Assembly (NCBI RefSeq): GCF_019740355.2
Contig: NZ_CP091819.1
Span: 3,782,001 to 3,846,000 of the forward strand
Direction of reading: 5' to 3'
Source of the DNA: Paracrocinitomix mangrovi
GTDB taxonomy: Bacteria > Bacteroidota > Bacteroidia > Flavobacteriales_D > Crocinitomicaceae
Length of the DNA: 64,000 nucleotides
Shown here: positions 44,458-53,799 of the stretch, one piece after another
How positions within the stretch are numbered: the stretch's first letter is position 1
Layout: each line of letters opens with the position of its first letter
The notes under the pieces: generated by a model
What the model saw: only the letters and a program-made list of their open reading frames with translations
The model's database searches: none
Told to the model about the DNA's origin: nothing
Translations under genes and position numbers: made by a program

Positions 44458-45006
44458 TTACTTTTTCTTAGGGTTGATCATCATGATCATTTTCTTACCC
44501 TCTAATTTTGGCAGTTGTTCTACTGAACCGTATTCTTCCAACTCTTGAGCAAATTTCAATAATAAAATTTCTCCTCTGTCTTTAAATACAATACTTCTTC
44601 CTTTGAAGAAAACGTATGCCTTAACTTTAGCTCCGTCCTTTAAAAAAGACTGCGCGTGTTTAAGTTTGAACTTAAAATCGTGATCTTCAGTGTTAGGACC
44701 CATGCGAATCTCCTTTATAACAACTTTAGACTGTTTAGATTTTAGTTCTTTCTTTTTCTTCTTTTGTTCGAACAGAAACTTCTTATAGTCAATAATTTTA
44801 CAAACCGGTGGATCTGCATTTGGAGAGATTTCAACCAAGTCTAATTCAGCTTCTTCTGCTTTTCTTAAAGCATCTTTTACGTTCATAACCTCAGCACCTC
44901 CGTCCCATACAACGCGTACTTTTGGAGCTGTAATTCTCTCGTTAACTTTATGAGCCTCTTCTTGTTTTCTATAAGGCCCGCGGTTATTTTTTCTTTTTAT
45001 TGCTAT
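44458..45006 (-). CDS. infC: Translation initiation factor IF-3, predicted AUA start
   Basis: IF-3 of 182 residues checks start-codon pairing on the 30S subunit. Family motifs are [50 protein letters not shown] and [20 protein letters not shown], with a late [16 protein letters not shown]. The first in-frame ATG (44886) would cut off about 40 conserved N-terminal residues. A perfect AGGAGG at 45019-45014 lies 7 nt before ATA at 45006, giving the protein start [11 protein letters not shown] rare start codon is well known for infC (AUU in E. coli), where it serves autoregulation by IF-3 itself. Confidence 0.93.
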   Translation of the reverse strand: MAIKRKNNRGPYRKQEEAHKVNERITAPKVRVVWDGGAEVMNVKDALRKAEEAELDLVEISPNADPPVCKIIDYKKFLFEQKKKKKELKSKQSKVVIKEIRMGPNTEDHDFKFKLKHAQSFLKDGAKVKAYVFFKGRSIVFKDRGEILLLKFAQELEEYGSVEQLPKLEGKKMIMMINPKKK

Positions 45007-45013
45007 AACTGTT

Positions 45014-45019
45014 CCTCCT
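45014..45019 (-). promoter_or_regulatory. Strong Shine-Dalgarno sequence deciding the infC start
   Basis: AGGAGG on the minus strand lies 7 nt before the ATA codon at 45006. Strong Shine-Dalgarno sequences are rare in Bacteroidota, so its presence here supports initiation at the unusual codon. Confidence 0.75.
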
Positions 45020-45053
45020 TTCCTAAAACCATTGATCGTTAAATCAATGCGTA

Positions 45054-46991
45054 TTATTGGTTAAGTTCTTTTTCAATTTCTTTGCGAATGTAAGATTCAA
45101 AATTTTCAAGGGACATAGAACCTAAGTCACCTTCTCCTTGTACTCTGACACTCACTTCGTTAGCGGCAGCTTCTTTCTCTCCAACAATCAGCATAAAAGG
45201 GATTTTATTCACCTCGTTATCTCTGATTTTCTTCCCAACTTTCTCGTTTCTGCTGTCAACGAATCCGCGAATATCGTAATTATTTAAGAATTTTAAAACT
45301 TTTTCTGCGTAATCATTAAATTTTTCAGACACAGGCAATATCGCTATTTGATCTGTAGTTAACCAAAGCGGAAATTTACCTCCACAATGTTCAATCAATA
45401 ATGCGACAAATCTCTCCATAGAGCCAAAAGGAGCTCTGTGAATCATAACCGGTCTGTGCTTTTCGTTATCCGCTCCTGCGTATTCTAATTCAAATCGTTC
45501 AGGTAAATTGTAGTCAACCTGAATGGTTCCAAGTTGCCATTCTCTGTTTAAAGCATCTCTGACCATGAAATCTAATTTAGGGCCATAAAAGGCTGCCTCT
45601 CCATATTCTACAACAGTGTCGAGTCCTTTTTCAGCAGCTGCTTCAATGATCGCACTTTCTGCTTTTTCCCAGTTTTCATCAGATCCAATATATTTTTCAG
45701 GATTTTCAGGATCTCTTAAAGATATCTGCGCCTTAAAGTTCTGGAAATCTAGAATTTTAAAAATGTAAAGAACAATGTCTATTACTTTTTTAAACTCATC
45801 TTTTACCTGATCAGGTGTACAAAATAAGTGAGCATCATCTTGAGTAAATCCTCTCACCCTTGTCAGACCATGTAATTCTCCAGATTGCTCATAACGATAT
45901 ACTGTTCCAAATTCAGCAAATCTAATAGGAAGATCTTTGTAAGATCTAGGTTCAGATTTGTACATCTCACAGTGGTGAGGACAGTTCATTGGTTTAAGCA
46001 AAAACTCTTCTCCTTCATGAGGTGTTTGAATTGGTCTAAACGAGTCTTCACCGTACTTGGCATAATGTCCAGAAGTAACGTAAAGATCTTTGTGTCCAAT
46101 ATGTGGGCTGATTACCGGTAAATAACCGGCATCTTTTTGCACTTTTTTAAGAAATTGCTCTAGTCTCTCTCTTAATTGAGCTCCTTTAGGTAGCCATAAC
46201 GGTAAACCCATTCCAACTTTTTGAGAAAAAGTAAAAAGCCCTAATTCTTTACCTAATTTTCTATGGTCTCTTTTCTTTGCTTCTTCAAGCATTTCAAGAT
46301 ACTCAGTTAGCTCTTTTTGTTTAGGAAAGGTAATTCCGTAAATCCTGGTTAATTGTTGACGATTTTCATCTCCTCTCCAGTAAGCTCCAGCAATTGACAT
46401 TAATTTAATTGCTTTGATATGTCCGGTATTTGGGATGTGAGGTCCTCTACACAAATCGGTAAAATTACCTTGAGTGTAAAATGTGATGTCCCCATCATTT
46501 AAACCATCAATTAATTCTAATTTATATTCGTCACCTTTTTCAGTGAAATATTTAATTGCATCAGCTTTTGAAATCTCCTGACGGATGTACTCATTTTTTT
46601 GAGAAGCCAGGTCTTTCATTTTCTTTTCAATCTTTGGTAGATCTTCATCTGTAATATGATGTCCACCTAAATCAATATCATAGTAAAACCCGTTTTCAAT
46701 TGGAGGACCAATAGCCAATTTTGTGCCTGGATATAAAGCCTCAATTGCTTCTGCCATAAGGTGTGCAGAAGAGTGCCACATGGTTGATTTTCCGCCTTTG
46801 TCATTCCATGTTAATAGCTTTAGTTCGCTTTTCTCAGGTAATGGACGCATTGAATCAATGACTTCACCATTTACTTCTGCGGCAAGTACATTTCTGGCCA
46901 ATCCTTCACTAATACTCATAGCAACATCAAGGGCAGTAGTGCCATTTTCATATTCTCTTACTGAGCCGTCAGGCAATTTTACTTCAATCAT
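45054..46991 (-). CDS. thrS: Threonyl-tRNA synthetase
   Basis: The 645-residue class II synthetase charges tRNA-Thr. In order it has the N-terminal TGS domain ([20 protein letters not shown]), the editing domain with [17 protein letters not shown], and the catalytic core with [10 protein letters not shown] (zinc cysteine), the motif 2 region [20 protein letters not shown] and motif 3 [20 protein letters not shown]. The C-terminal anticodon-binding domain is also present. The length is standard. It heads the operon with infC, rpmI and rplT; infC follows after 47 bp. Confidence 0.98.
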   Translation of the reverse strand: MIEVKLPDGSVREYENGTTALDVAMSISEGLARNVLAAEVNGEVIDSMRPLPEKSELKLLTWNDKGGKSTMWHSSAHLMAEAIEALYPGTKLAIGPPIENGFYYDIDLGGHHITDEDLPKIEKKMKDLASQKNEYIRQEISKADAIKYFTEKGDEYKLELIDGLNDGDITFYTQGNFTDLCRGPHIPNTGHIKAIKLMSIAGAYWRGDENRQQLTRIYGITFPKQKELTEYLEMLEEAKKRDHRKLGKELGLFTFSQKVGMGLPLWLPKGAQLRERLEQFLKKVQKDAGYLPVISPHIGHKDLYVTSGHYAKYGEDSFRPIQTPHEGEEFLLKPMNCPHHCEMYKSEPRSYKDLPIRFAEFGTVYRYEQSGELHGLTRVRGFTQDDAHLFCTPDQVKDEFKKVIDIVLYIFKILDFQNFKAQISLRDPENPEKYIGSDENWEKAESAIIEAAAEKGLDTVVEYGEAAFYGPKLDFMVRDALNREWQLGTIQVDYNLPERFELEYAGADNEKHRPVMIHRAPFGSMERFVALLIEHCGGKFPLWLTTDQIAILPVSEKFNDYAEKVLKFLNNYDIRGFVDSRNEKVGKKIRDNEVNKIPFMLIVGEKEAAANEVSVRVQGEGDLGSMSLENFESYIRKEIEKELNQ

Positions 46992-47009
46992 GCTTTTAAA
47001 TTATGCTTG

Positions 47010-47017
47010 CAAAATTA
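47010..47017 (-). promoter_or_regulatory. -7 promoter box (TAATTTTG) of thrS
   Basis: TAATTTTG on the minus strand matches TAnnTTTG and lies 18 nt before the thrS ATG, between that ATG and the terminator of the upstream gene. A clear -33 TTG box is not seen at the right distance. It would give a leader of about 13 nt, leaving no room for a T-box or attenuator. Confidence 0.45.
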
Positions 47018-47050
47018 ATACTTTAAAATCTTCAGTTGAATTTTGTCCAT

Positions 47051-47084
47051 AAAAAAACCCTGACAAAGTGATTTGTCAGGGTTT
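47051..47084 (-). terminator. Intrinsic terminator between the 174-residue protein gene and thrS
   Basis: On the minus strand the perfect 13-bp arms AAACCCTGACAAA and TTTGTCAGGGTTT enclose a 4-nt loop and run into a T-tract. It ends the transcript of the 47103-48515 genes and isolates thrS. Confidence 0.92.
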
Positions 47085-47102
47085 CAAGTACTTTTTTATA
47101 TT

Positions 47103-47627
47103 CTAGTTCTTGTATCCCATAACAAGTATCACCGCACCTCTTTCTTCCATGGTCGGTTTTTTGTTTTCTGCTCCGGGAATTCCAGGGATTTCATAGTCAA
47201 CAAAAACTCTTTTCAATCTAGCCGCACCTTTTTTCTTAGTTTGGTAGATATCATTTAATTCATCTGATTCTACTAATAGGTTGCTTCCTTGTACACCAGA
47301 AACTTCTTTTAGTAAAACACGGTCTGTATTTGTTTTATCCTCATCAAATATTTTAATTGTAACATCATTTGCTAATGATTTACCATTAAATGAGAATCTG
47401 TAATCTGTATTGTTGAATAAGTAAATCTCAACTTCTTTTACTTGTTTATATGTTTTGAAATTGAAATAAGTCACTTTTGAACCATCATATCTAAATGGTT
47501 TCAATGCTTTTTTAGCCTCTTCTTTTTGAGAAGCAATGTTCTCTTTAAACTCGGTTAAGTTGGATGCTGTTTGAGCAATTACGAGACCGAACCCAATAAT
47601 TGCTAAACCTGTTAATAACTTCTTCAT
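47103..47627 (-). CDS. Secreted protein of unknown function
   Basis: The 174-residue protein has a signal peptide (hydrophobic leader ending GLVIAQ), then a helical segment rich in Lys/Glu (EFKENIASQKEEAKKAL). A beta-rich domain follows (KEVEIYLFNNTDYRFSFNG, then VTIKIFDEDK). The family is not recognised. It is 12 bp downstream of a lipoprotein gene on the same strand and is followed by a strong terminator, so the two form a small operon. Confidence 0.68.
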   Translation of the reverse strand: MKKLLTGLAIIGFGLVIAQTASNLTEFKENIASQKEEAKKALKPFRYDGSKVTYFNFKTYKQVKEVEIYLFNNTDYRFSFNGKSLANDVTIKIFDEDKTNTDRVLLKEVSGVQGSNLLVESDELNDIYQTKKKGAARLKRVFVDYEIPGIPGAENKKPTMEERGAVILVMGYKN

Positions 47628-47639
47628 AAGGTAATGGTT

Positions 47640-48515
47640 TTAACCGTTAATAATTTTTGCTCTTAAGTCCTTAATAAGTACTCCTAGTTGGTTGTATTCT
47701 GTGTCATTCAAAATAAGTTCGTCTGCAGTTTCATCCTCATAGTAGGCAACAACTGAGTCAAACGAATCAAAAGTTGATTGTACTTTTTCAAGGTCTGCTA
47801 CTAACCATCCAAGTTCCATGCCATCATTTTTAGGATCCTTCAATCCCTTGATAATATTGTTTAAGATAGCCATTTGTTCAGTCATTTGAGCACCTAAACC
47901 ATCCTTTTGTCCATTGTTTTCATAATCATAAACCCCAAGGTACATTCCCTCTGTCCAAGCTCCGGCAAAGTGAATAGCTGAATTGTGTTGCATGTTATTT
48001 TCTTCCATGAACTCTTCAGTTCTCTCATGGATATCAATCATCAAAATCTCAATTGAATCTTTGTTTTCCATGTTAAGGTCAAAACGATCCATTAAATCCT
48101 GATTTTCAAACACAGATTCCATTCCGATTTCACCTGCTAATTCAGTAATTACTTTTAAGTATTTTCTACCTTCATTTGCTTGCTCGTTTAATACACAATA
48201 AGCCATGTCAGCAGAATAAACTCCAAAGTTTAACATCTGTTTTAATTCATCAGTATAGTTGTCAACATTGTCAACACTATTAGTAATTCCTGCATTGTAC
48301 TCTAAACCTGATTTTTTAAAGATACTTGCTACTTGTAATGGAGAAGGTAAATGGTAGTCAATTTCTGGTGACTCATCAAATAAGTCAACATCAATATCTT
48401 CAGTTAAAGAAGTGTCTACGTCCATCACGTCCTCCGGCTCAGAGTTTCCACATGATTCCAAAAACAAGCTGAAACTGAAAGCCGCAGCAGATAATATCAA
48501 AACAGATTTTCTCAT
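47640..48515 (-). CDS. Lipoprotein of unknown function
   Basis: The 291-residue protein has a lipoprotein signal with FLESC near residue 22 and then a strongly acidic linker. The rest is mainly alpha-helical (LNFGVYSADMAYCVLNEQ; LKVITELAGEIGMESVF; IHFAGAWTEGMYLGVYDY). I know no family name for it. It is transcribed ahead of the 174-residue secreted protein gene and divergently from the barrel gene at 48669. Confidence 0.7.
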   Translation of the reverse strand: MRKSVLILSAAAFSFSLFLESCGNSEPEDVMDVDTSLTEDIDVDLFDESPEIDYHLPSPLQVASIFKKSGLEYNAGITNSVDNVDNYTDELKQMLNFGVYSADMAYCVLNEQANEGRKYLKVITELAGEIGMESVFENQDLMDRFDLNMENKDSIEILMIDIHERTEEFMEENNMQHNSAIHFAGAWTEGMYLGVYDYENNGQKDGLGAQMTEQMAILNNIIKGLKDPKNDGMELGWLVADLEKVQSTFDSFDSVVAYYEDETADELILNDTEYNQLGVLIKDLRAKIING

Positions 48516-48668
48516 TTCTTGTAGGTTTAATTAGGCGACTAAAATAGTAAAATGATTTTAAACCTATTGGTTTTAGTGTTGTTTTTTAATGCTATATCAT
48601 TAAAAATATTACATTTAGTCTTGAATCCCCTTTTGACCTCCAAATTTTTATTGCTTAAAATCGGTATT

Positions 48669-49406
48669 ATGAAACACTTATTTACCATTGCTTTTGTGCT
48701 TATTGTTGGAATTTGTAATGCACAGTTGTGGTTTGACGTTGGAGCAAAAGCGGGAATTGGAGCGGGATTTCCAATGAACAAAACTTTAAATGATGATAGC
48801 AGACTCAATATTGGAGTAGGAATGAACTACTTTTTCGGTGGAAAAGTAGGGATTAACTTTGGTGAGTATGTAGGCTTAACTTGTGATGTAGACTACGGAA
48901 AGTATAATTTTGGATTTAATCAATCAGAAATTCCCGGATTTACTTCAACTGAATCATATAAATACAAGTTTGGATACAACGCACTTGGTGTAATGCCAAT
49001 GTTTAGATTCACTAAAGAGATGTCATATCTTGAAATTGGACCACAATTTTTATTTGCCAGTAACCAGTACATTGAGGACGAAGCAGGAAGTGGTGTTTCA
49101 CCTACTGCTGAGGAGTTGATAGATTCAAGAATGACAGGTGTCACTTTTGGATTTGGTGCTCACATGATTGGAAATGAGATTATTTCTCTGATGATGGGCT
49201 TAAGATTTAACTACGTTTTTTCCGGAATAACCTCAGATACGTATGAGGCAACAAATTATCCATTTAGTAACTATTATGACATTACTTCGGCTAATAAAAC
49301 ATCACCAATTAATGCTCAAATAGTTCTTGAAGTTAATTATTCATTAGGATACATTGCCAGAAGTACAACTTCTTGTGGTAAACGTGCGGCCTTCTTAACT
49401 TTTTAA
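48669..49406 (+). CDS. Outer membrane beta-barrel protein (PorT-like fold)
   Basis: The frame opens at 48552, but the ATG at 48669 gives a proper signal peptide (MKHLFTIAFVLIVGICNAQ). The mature part of about 225 residues has glycine-rich strands (GAKAGIGAGFPMN, VGMNYFFGGKVGINFGEYVG, IGPQFLFAS) and ends KRAAFLTF. This matches the small eight-stranded barrels (PF13568-like) of Bacteroidota. The ligand is unknown. The region 48516-48668 holds only the divergent leader. Confidence 0.7.
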   Translation: MKHLFTIAFVLIVGICNAQLWFDVGAKAGIGAGFPMNKTLNDDSRLNIGVGMNYFFGGKVGINFGEYVGLTCDVDYGKYNFGFNQSEIPGFTSTESYKYKFGYNALGVMPMFRFTKEMSYLEIGPQFLFASNQYIEDEAGSGVSPTAEELIDSRMTGVTFGFGAHMIGNEIISLMMGLRFNYVFSGITSDTYEATNYPFSNYYDITSANKTSPINAQIVLEVNYSLGYIARSTTSCGKRAAFLTF

Positions 49407-49502
49407 ACACTTTAGCAACATCAATTGAGGGGTTAAAAGAGTTATTTTCCTCAAAATCATATATTTATCGATTGAACCTTTCGATATAAAATTGATTTTG
49501 TG

Positions 49503-51539
49503 ATGAATTTCCCGCTCATCTTTAAGTTACTCATACCAATAATAATTGGTGTGGTTGTTCATTTTTATACCGGGTTTTCATTATCTATTTGGTTTATAGT
49601 AGCCGAACTGTTCGCTTTGTTTTTGTTGTCCCTACCTATTTTGTCAAAAAGTAAAAAAGGCAATCTGGTGTTTGGAGTCTTATTGACGTTATTCGCTTTT
49701 ACCCTTGGAGGATTCGTTGCCCAAGTACACGATAGTTCAGTTAATCCTAATTATTTTGCGAACAAGTCAGCAGATACATATTTGGTTCAGGTGATTGAAA
49801 TGCCTGAGGAAAAGGCAAAATCTGTTAAATGCGTGGTAGATGTTTTACAAGTTGGTAATGAACAGGTGTCCGGTAAAAGTCTATTGTATTTTCAAAAAAG
49901 TGATCGTTCTCAAAAATTGAAATATGGTGATTTGATAACTGTCAAAACCAATTTTCAAGAAATCAAATCAAATGGTAATCCAAAAGAGTTTGATTACGCC
50001 AGGTATTTGAGAATTCATAATATTCATGAGCAAGGATATGTTAAAGAGGATAACTGGGGGCTGAAAGGCAATGATGCAAATCCATTCTTATCTGCCATTT
50101 TTAGTTGGCGTCAAAATTTGAGTGAGTTGATTAACGATTCTGGTATGTCTCCTAAAAACGCTATGGTTGCAAATGCATTGCTTTTAGGTCAAAAAGAGTA
50201 TTTAGATAAAGATGTTTTAAGGTCCTATTCCAGTGCCGGAGCTATGCATGTACTAGCAGTGAGTGGTTTGCATGTGGGAATTGTGATGCTCATTTTAATG
50301 ACTTTTCTGAAGCCATTCAAAAAACTCAAATTTGGCAAGAATATTTATGTTATTGCGTTGCTTTCAGGAATTTGGTTTTATGCTTTCATAACCGGATTAT
50401 CGCCTTCAGTAATGCGTGCTGCTGTGATGTTCTCATTTATAATAGTGGGGCAGGAGTTGCAGAGAGAAACTAACGTCTATCAAAGTATAATGGTGTCTGC
50501 TTTTTTACTGATTTTAACAGATCCTTATATTATATTTCAAGTGGGGTTTCAATTGAGTTATTTAGCGGTTCTGGGGATTGTCTACTTACAACCAAAAATT
50601 GAGAATCTATTTTATGTTAAAAATAAAATCCTTTATAAAGCCTGGCAAATTTCAGCTGTGTCGATTGCTGCTCAAATTGCAACCTTTCCTTTAGGACTGT
50701 ATTATTTTCACCAATTCCCCAATTTCTTTTTGTTGTCGAACCTTTTAGTGATTCCAATGGCATTTTTTATACTAATTGTTGGAATGTCATATTTGATTTT
50801 GCATATAATTCCTCTTATCAATGATTTATTATTGTATGTTTTAGATGTGCTAATAAATGTGCTCAACTTTGGAGTAGAATGGGTAGAGAAATTGCCTTAT
50901 TCAATTTTATGGGGGATAAGCATTGAATGGTATGAAGTGTTTTTAATTTATATCTCCTTGTTTTTGGGAGCAGTATCTTTTATTCACAGAAAGTCAAAAG
51001 CCCTTATTGCATCACTAAGTGGATGTTTGATCCTTTTGGTTTTTAATGTTTGGGAAAACAATGCTTTAAATAATGAAAATTCAATTTGTATTTATAACGT
51101 GAGTGATGAAGTTGCAATTGATGTATTTCAGGGAAGGAATAATACATTTTTTGCCACTAAAGAATTTATGGATGATGAGGAAAAGCTGCTTTTTCATGTG
51201 AAGCACAACTGGTTTTACCGAACAGGTAATGAACAACCGAGCTATTTTAAAAGCATAAATAATGAAAAGTTAATTTCTGCAGGAGGTAAAAAACTACTGT
51301 TGTTGAATCAGGAATTGAGCAATGAATTAGATATCAATATTCCGGTGGTGGATTATGTTGTACTGCATGATATTGAATTTATCAAAAAAGAGTGGCTGGA
51401 TATTTTTGCATCCAATAATGTATCTATTGTGATTGGACCAAAAGTAAAATATGGATTACGAGAATTTATTAGTAATAACTATTTGTCATCATTAGTACAC
51501 AATCTGAAGGAAGATGGAGCTTTTGAAATTAGATTATAG
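49503..51539 (+). CDS. ComEC/Rec2-type DNA uptake channel protein
   Basis: The protein of about 678 residues has an N-terminal DUF4131-type region. A competence domain with many transmembrane helices follows, including LLLGQKEYLDKDVLRSYSSA and MHVLAVSGLHVGI, the ComEC signature. The C-terminal 150 residues are a shortened remnant of the metallo-beta-lactamase part; no HxHxDH motif is present, as in other short Bacteroidota ComEC. ComEC carries single-stranded DNA across the inner membrane. I start at ATG 49503; the GTG at 49500 precedes it directly. Its 3' end overlaps the convergent glycosidase gene by 6 bp. Confidence 0.88.
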   Translation: MNFPLIFKLLIPIIIGVVVHFYTGFSLSIWFIVAELFALFLLSLPILSKSKKGNLVFGVLLTLFAFTLGGFVAQVHDSSVNPNYFANKSADTYLVQVIEMPEEKAKSVKCVVDVLQVGNEQVSGKSLLYFQKSDRSQKLKYGDLITVKTNFQEIKSNGNPKEFDYARYLRIHNIHEQGYVKEDNWGLKGNDANPFLSAIFSWRQNLSELINDSGMSPKNAMVANALLLGQKEYLDKDVLRSYSSAGAMHVLAVSGLHVGIVMLILMTFLKPFKKLKFGKNIYVIALLSGIWFYAFITGLSPSVMRAAVMFSFIIVGQELQRETNVYQSIMVSAFLLILTDPYIIFQVGFQLSYLAVLGIVYLQPKIENLFYVKNKILYKAWQISAVSIAAQIATFPLGLYYFHQFPNFFLLSNLLVIPMAFFILIVGMSYLILHIIPLINDLLLYVLDVLINVLNFGVEWVEKLPYSILWGISIEWYEVFLIYISLFLGAVSFIHRKSKALIASLSGCLILLVFNVWENNALNNENSICIYNVSDEVAIDVFQGRNNTFFATKEFMDDEEKLLFHVKHNWFYRTGNEQPSYFKSINNEKLISAGGKKLLLLNQELSNELDINIPVVDYVVLHDIEFIKKEWLDIFASNNVSIVIGPKVKYGLREFISNNYLSSLVHNLKEDGAFEIRL

Positions 51540-53639
51540 GTTTTTATTAAACTCTTTGTACAATCTTTTTATAATTCCTTTTTGCTCTTCATTCAAATTA
51601 TCTGCTTCAAAAATTGATACGCCTGAAGCTCCATTATTGTAGGCTTGTCTTATCGCGTCTTCCAAATCTTCGTTTTTTGATAATCCGGGTATGTACAAAC
51701 CTGAGTAGATAGGAAAGTCTACTTTTTGTACATCTGTTTTAGTTGCAAAGCCAATCCATACTGTACTTTCATTATAAAAGTTTTGATACAGCATAGGAAA
51801 AGCTGCATCCAAATTCCAATCATCCCAGGCCTGTCTAACCATATGTCTTGACATTTCTGGATAGGGAAAAACAGCTGCAGTCATCTTAATATTTTTTGAG
51901 TGAGCAATAGCTACACATTCATTTACCAAAGTAGTAATGGCGTCTAATCTAAATTGTCTCCACTCAGCACTGAGTTCAGGATTATCCAGATCAAGAGGGT
52001 CATATCCGAATTTAGCCTTGAATTGTTCTCTTGCAATTGGATGATATCCATAATCGTATTCAGGCATTTCATGATCTTGTACCAATCCATATTTTGGTTG
52101 TAATTGAGCACCTAATATTACATCAACATATCGTACGTAATCCAGGTGAATTGAGGCAAGACCTTGTAGTTGAGTAAGTTTTTCTACATTGGATTTAATA
52201 TAGTTTCTTGCTTCTGGATGAAAAGGTGAAAGCCATTGATAATAATCTACATATGCCCTGTAATCCAACGAGTTTTCTCCTTTTCTATTCACTGCATACC
52301 AATCCGGATGTTGCATACATGTGCTGTCATTAGGTCTGTTCAATGTCCACATCCATGCATGGATTTTAATGTCTTTTTGCCCTGCCAATTCAATCAAAGG
52401 CTGTAAAAATTCCGGGCTCCCTCCAACTAAAACTTCAGATATTCCAATTGATTTATAATTATCCAGTTTATCGTTCCATTTCTCCTTGTCAAATACTTTG
52501 TCACCGTGTGCCCAGGTGGCAAATGTGAAAAGGGGATTCTTATTTTGATTTACAGAAAGATCTCCCATTTCATTAATAAGGTAAGTTTTGCCACTTTTTG
52601 GTGATTGAATGCTCAGCTCAAATCCTTTGTTTGTTTTAAAAAAATGAGCGGTTAAAGTTTTCTTACCACTATATAAAATCTTCAATTCTTTTTTGAATCC
52701 CTGATGATATGTTGTCAGTTGTTTTAAATCACCAAAACGAATTTTTCTAAATAGCGCATAAGCACTTTGTTCTATTAATACATCTTGATCTGGTTTGAAT
52801 AATGATTGGTCAGCAATGGCGCTATCAGAGAAAAATAAGTATCCCCACATTTCAGGAGCGTGCATGTTGATAGCTTTTTGGTTTGTCCAACTCCAATTGT
52901 CTTCTCCCATGCTATTATTTTTGACAAATTTCCTTTTGTATTTACCATCTACAATTTCATGTTGCCATTGAACTCTTGAAAAGTTGATCCTCCAAGATTC
53001 TCCATTAACAGGAGTTTTTCTGGGTTTGTTTTTAAGTGTCAATAAAGCCTTCATAGGTATGGCCATTTCAACACTCCATTTTATGTCTGTATCTGATGGA
53101 TCATTAATCGTTCCTTCAATATTTACAGCAGATTTTAGTTCATTTAAGTTCCATTCATTGTTGGCCTTTCCTCCAACTCTGTAGGGTTTGTCCAGTAATA
53201 AATCCCAAACGGTATTAAGCGCATTGATTTCTATTTCAGCATAATTTTTAGTGTCACTGCTGGGATCAATAAATACTTCAAAATCATTGTTGTAAAAAAT
53301 AACTTCATCCCGTTTGGTGATATCTGCCCAAATATGTGGTTCCATCATTTCTGCATAAACCATTAGATATTCGTCATTCCAAAGCATTTTAACTTTAGTT
53401 TCATATCTGGGACTTTCGCCATCAGCAATATCTCCAAATGAATTTGTAAAAGGAATATTTTTCCATGCCTTATCCGAATCTTTCCCATCAATTAAAATAG
53501 GAAATTTGGATTTTGAAACTACATAGTGATTTGGGACAATAATGTCATTGCTGATATCAATAAATTGAAGTTCATTTGCCTGTTGTGCAATTGAATTGCA
53601 AACTGTCAGCACATGCAATAAGATTAACAAATGTTTCAT
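51534..53639 (-). CDS. Secreted CBM9-like plus GHL10 (DUF187-type) glycoside hydrolase
   Basis: The 701-residue protein has a signal peptide (ends NSIAQQ). A carbohydrate-binding family 9-like domain follows at about 45-250 (KFPILIDGKDSDKAW, then NNDFEVFIDPSSDTKNYAEI). The C-terminal glycosyl-hydrolase-like 10 barrel spans about 370-690, with IKIHAWMWTLNRPND, IHLDYVRYVD, MTAAVFPYPEM and FPMLYQNFY. It probably acts on a polysaccharide or peptidoglycan-related glycan outside the inner membrane; the substrate is unknown. It is convergent with comEC and divergent from the PKD adhesin gene. Confidence 0.82.
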   Translation of the reverse strand: MKHLLILLHVLTVCNSIAQQANELQFIDISNDIIVPNHYVVSKSKFPILIDGKDSDKAWKNIPFTNSFGDIADGESPRYETKVKMLWNDEYLMVYAEMMEPHIWADITKRDEVIFYNNDFEVFIDPSSDTKNYAEIEINALNTVWDLLLDKPYRVGGKANNEWNLNELKSAVNIEGTINDPSDTDIKWSVEMAIPMKALLTLKNKPRKTPVNGESWRINFSRVQWQHEIVDGKYKRKFVKNNSMGEDNWSWTNQKAINMHAPEMWGYLFFSDSAIADQSLFKPDQDVLIEQSAYALFRKIRFGDLKQLTTYHQGFKKELKILYSGKKTLTAHFFKTNKGFELSIQSPKSGKTYLINEMGDLSVNQNKNPLFTFATWAHGDKVFDKEKWNDKLDNYKSIGISEVLVGGSPEFLQPLIELAGQKDIKIHAWMWTLNRPNDSTCMQHPDWYAVNRKGENSLDYRAYVDYYQWLSPFHPEARNYIKSNVEKLTQLQGLASIHLDYVRYVDVILGAQLQPKYGLVQDHEMPEYDYGYHPIAREQFKAKFGYDPLDLDNPELSAEWRQFRLDAITTLVNECVAIAHSKNIKMTAAVFPYPEMSRHMVRQAWDDWNLDAAFPMLYQNFYNESTVWIGFATKTDVQKVDFPIYSGLYIPGLSKNEDLEDAIRQAYNNGASGVSIFEADNLNEEQKGIIKRLYKEFNKNL

Positions 53640-53799
53640 CCCAACAAATACTTGATTTCAAAGTTACTTAATCGATTTAAATTAAAGGAAATTTTTTAGG
53701 TGATGAAAAATTGTATTTTTAAAAGTTGAAAATGGCAACGGATTTAAGGCTAACTACGTTATCTAAATCACAACAAATACTTGAGGTACACTACAAGGA

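Noticed and set aside
44430-44458. Hairpin ACTCC-GAA-GGAGT as terminator after infC
   Set aside because: On the minus strand it is followed by CATTAATAAC, not a T-run, and rpmI and rplT continue downstream in the conserved operon.
44887-45060. infC starting at the ATG at 44886
   Set aside because: This would remove about 40 conserved N-terminal residues of IF-3 that are encoded upstream in the same frame behind a strong Shine-Dalgarno sequence.
51100-51539. Metallo-beta-lactamase domain at the ComEC C-terminus
   Set aside because: The segment is short and lacks HxHxDH; at most it is a degenerate remnant.
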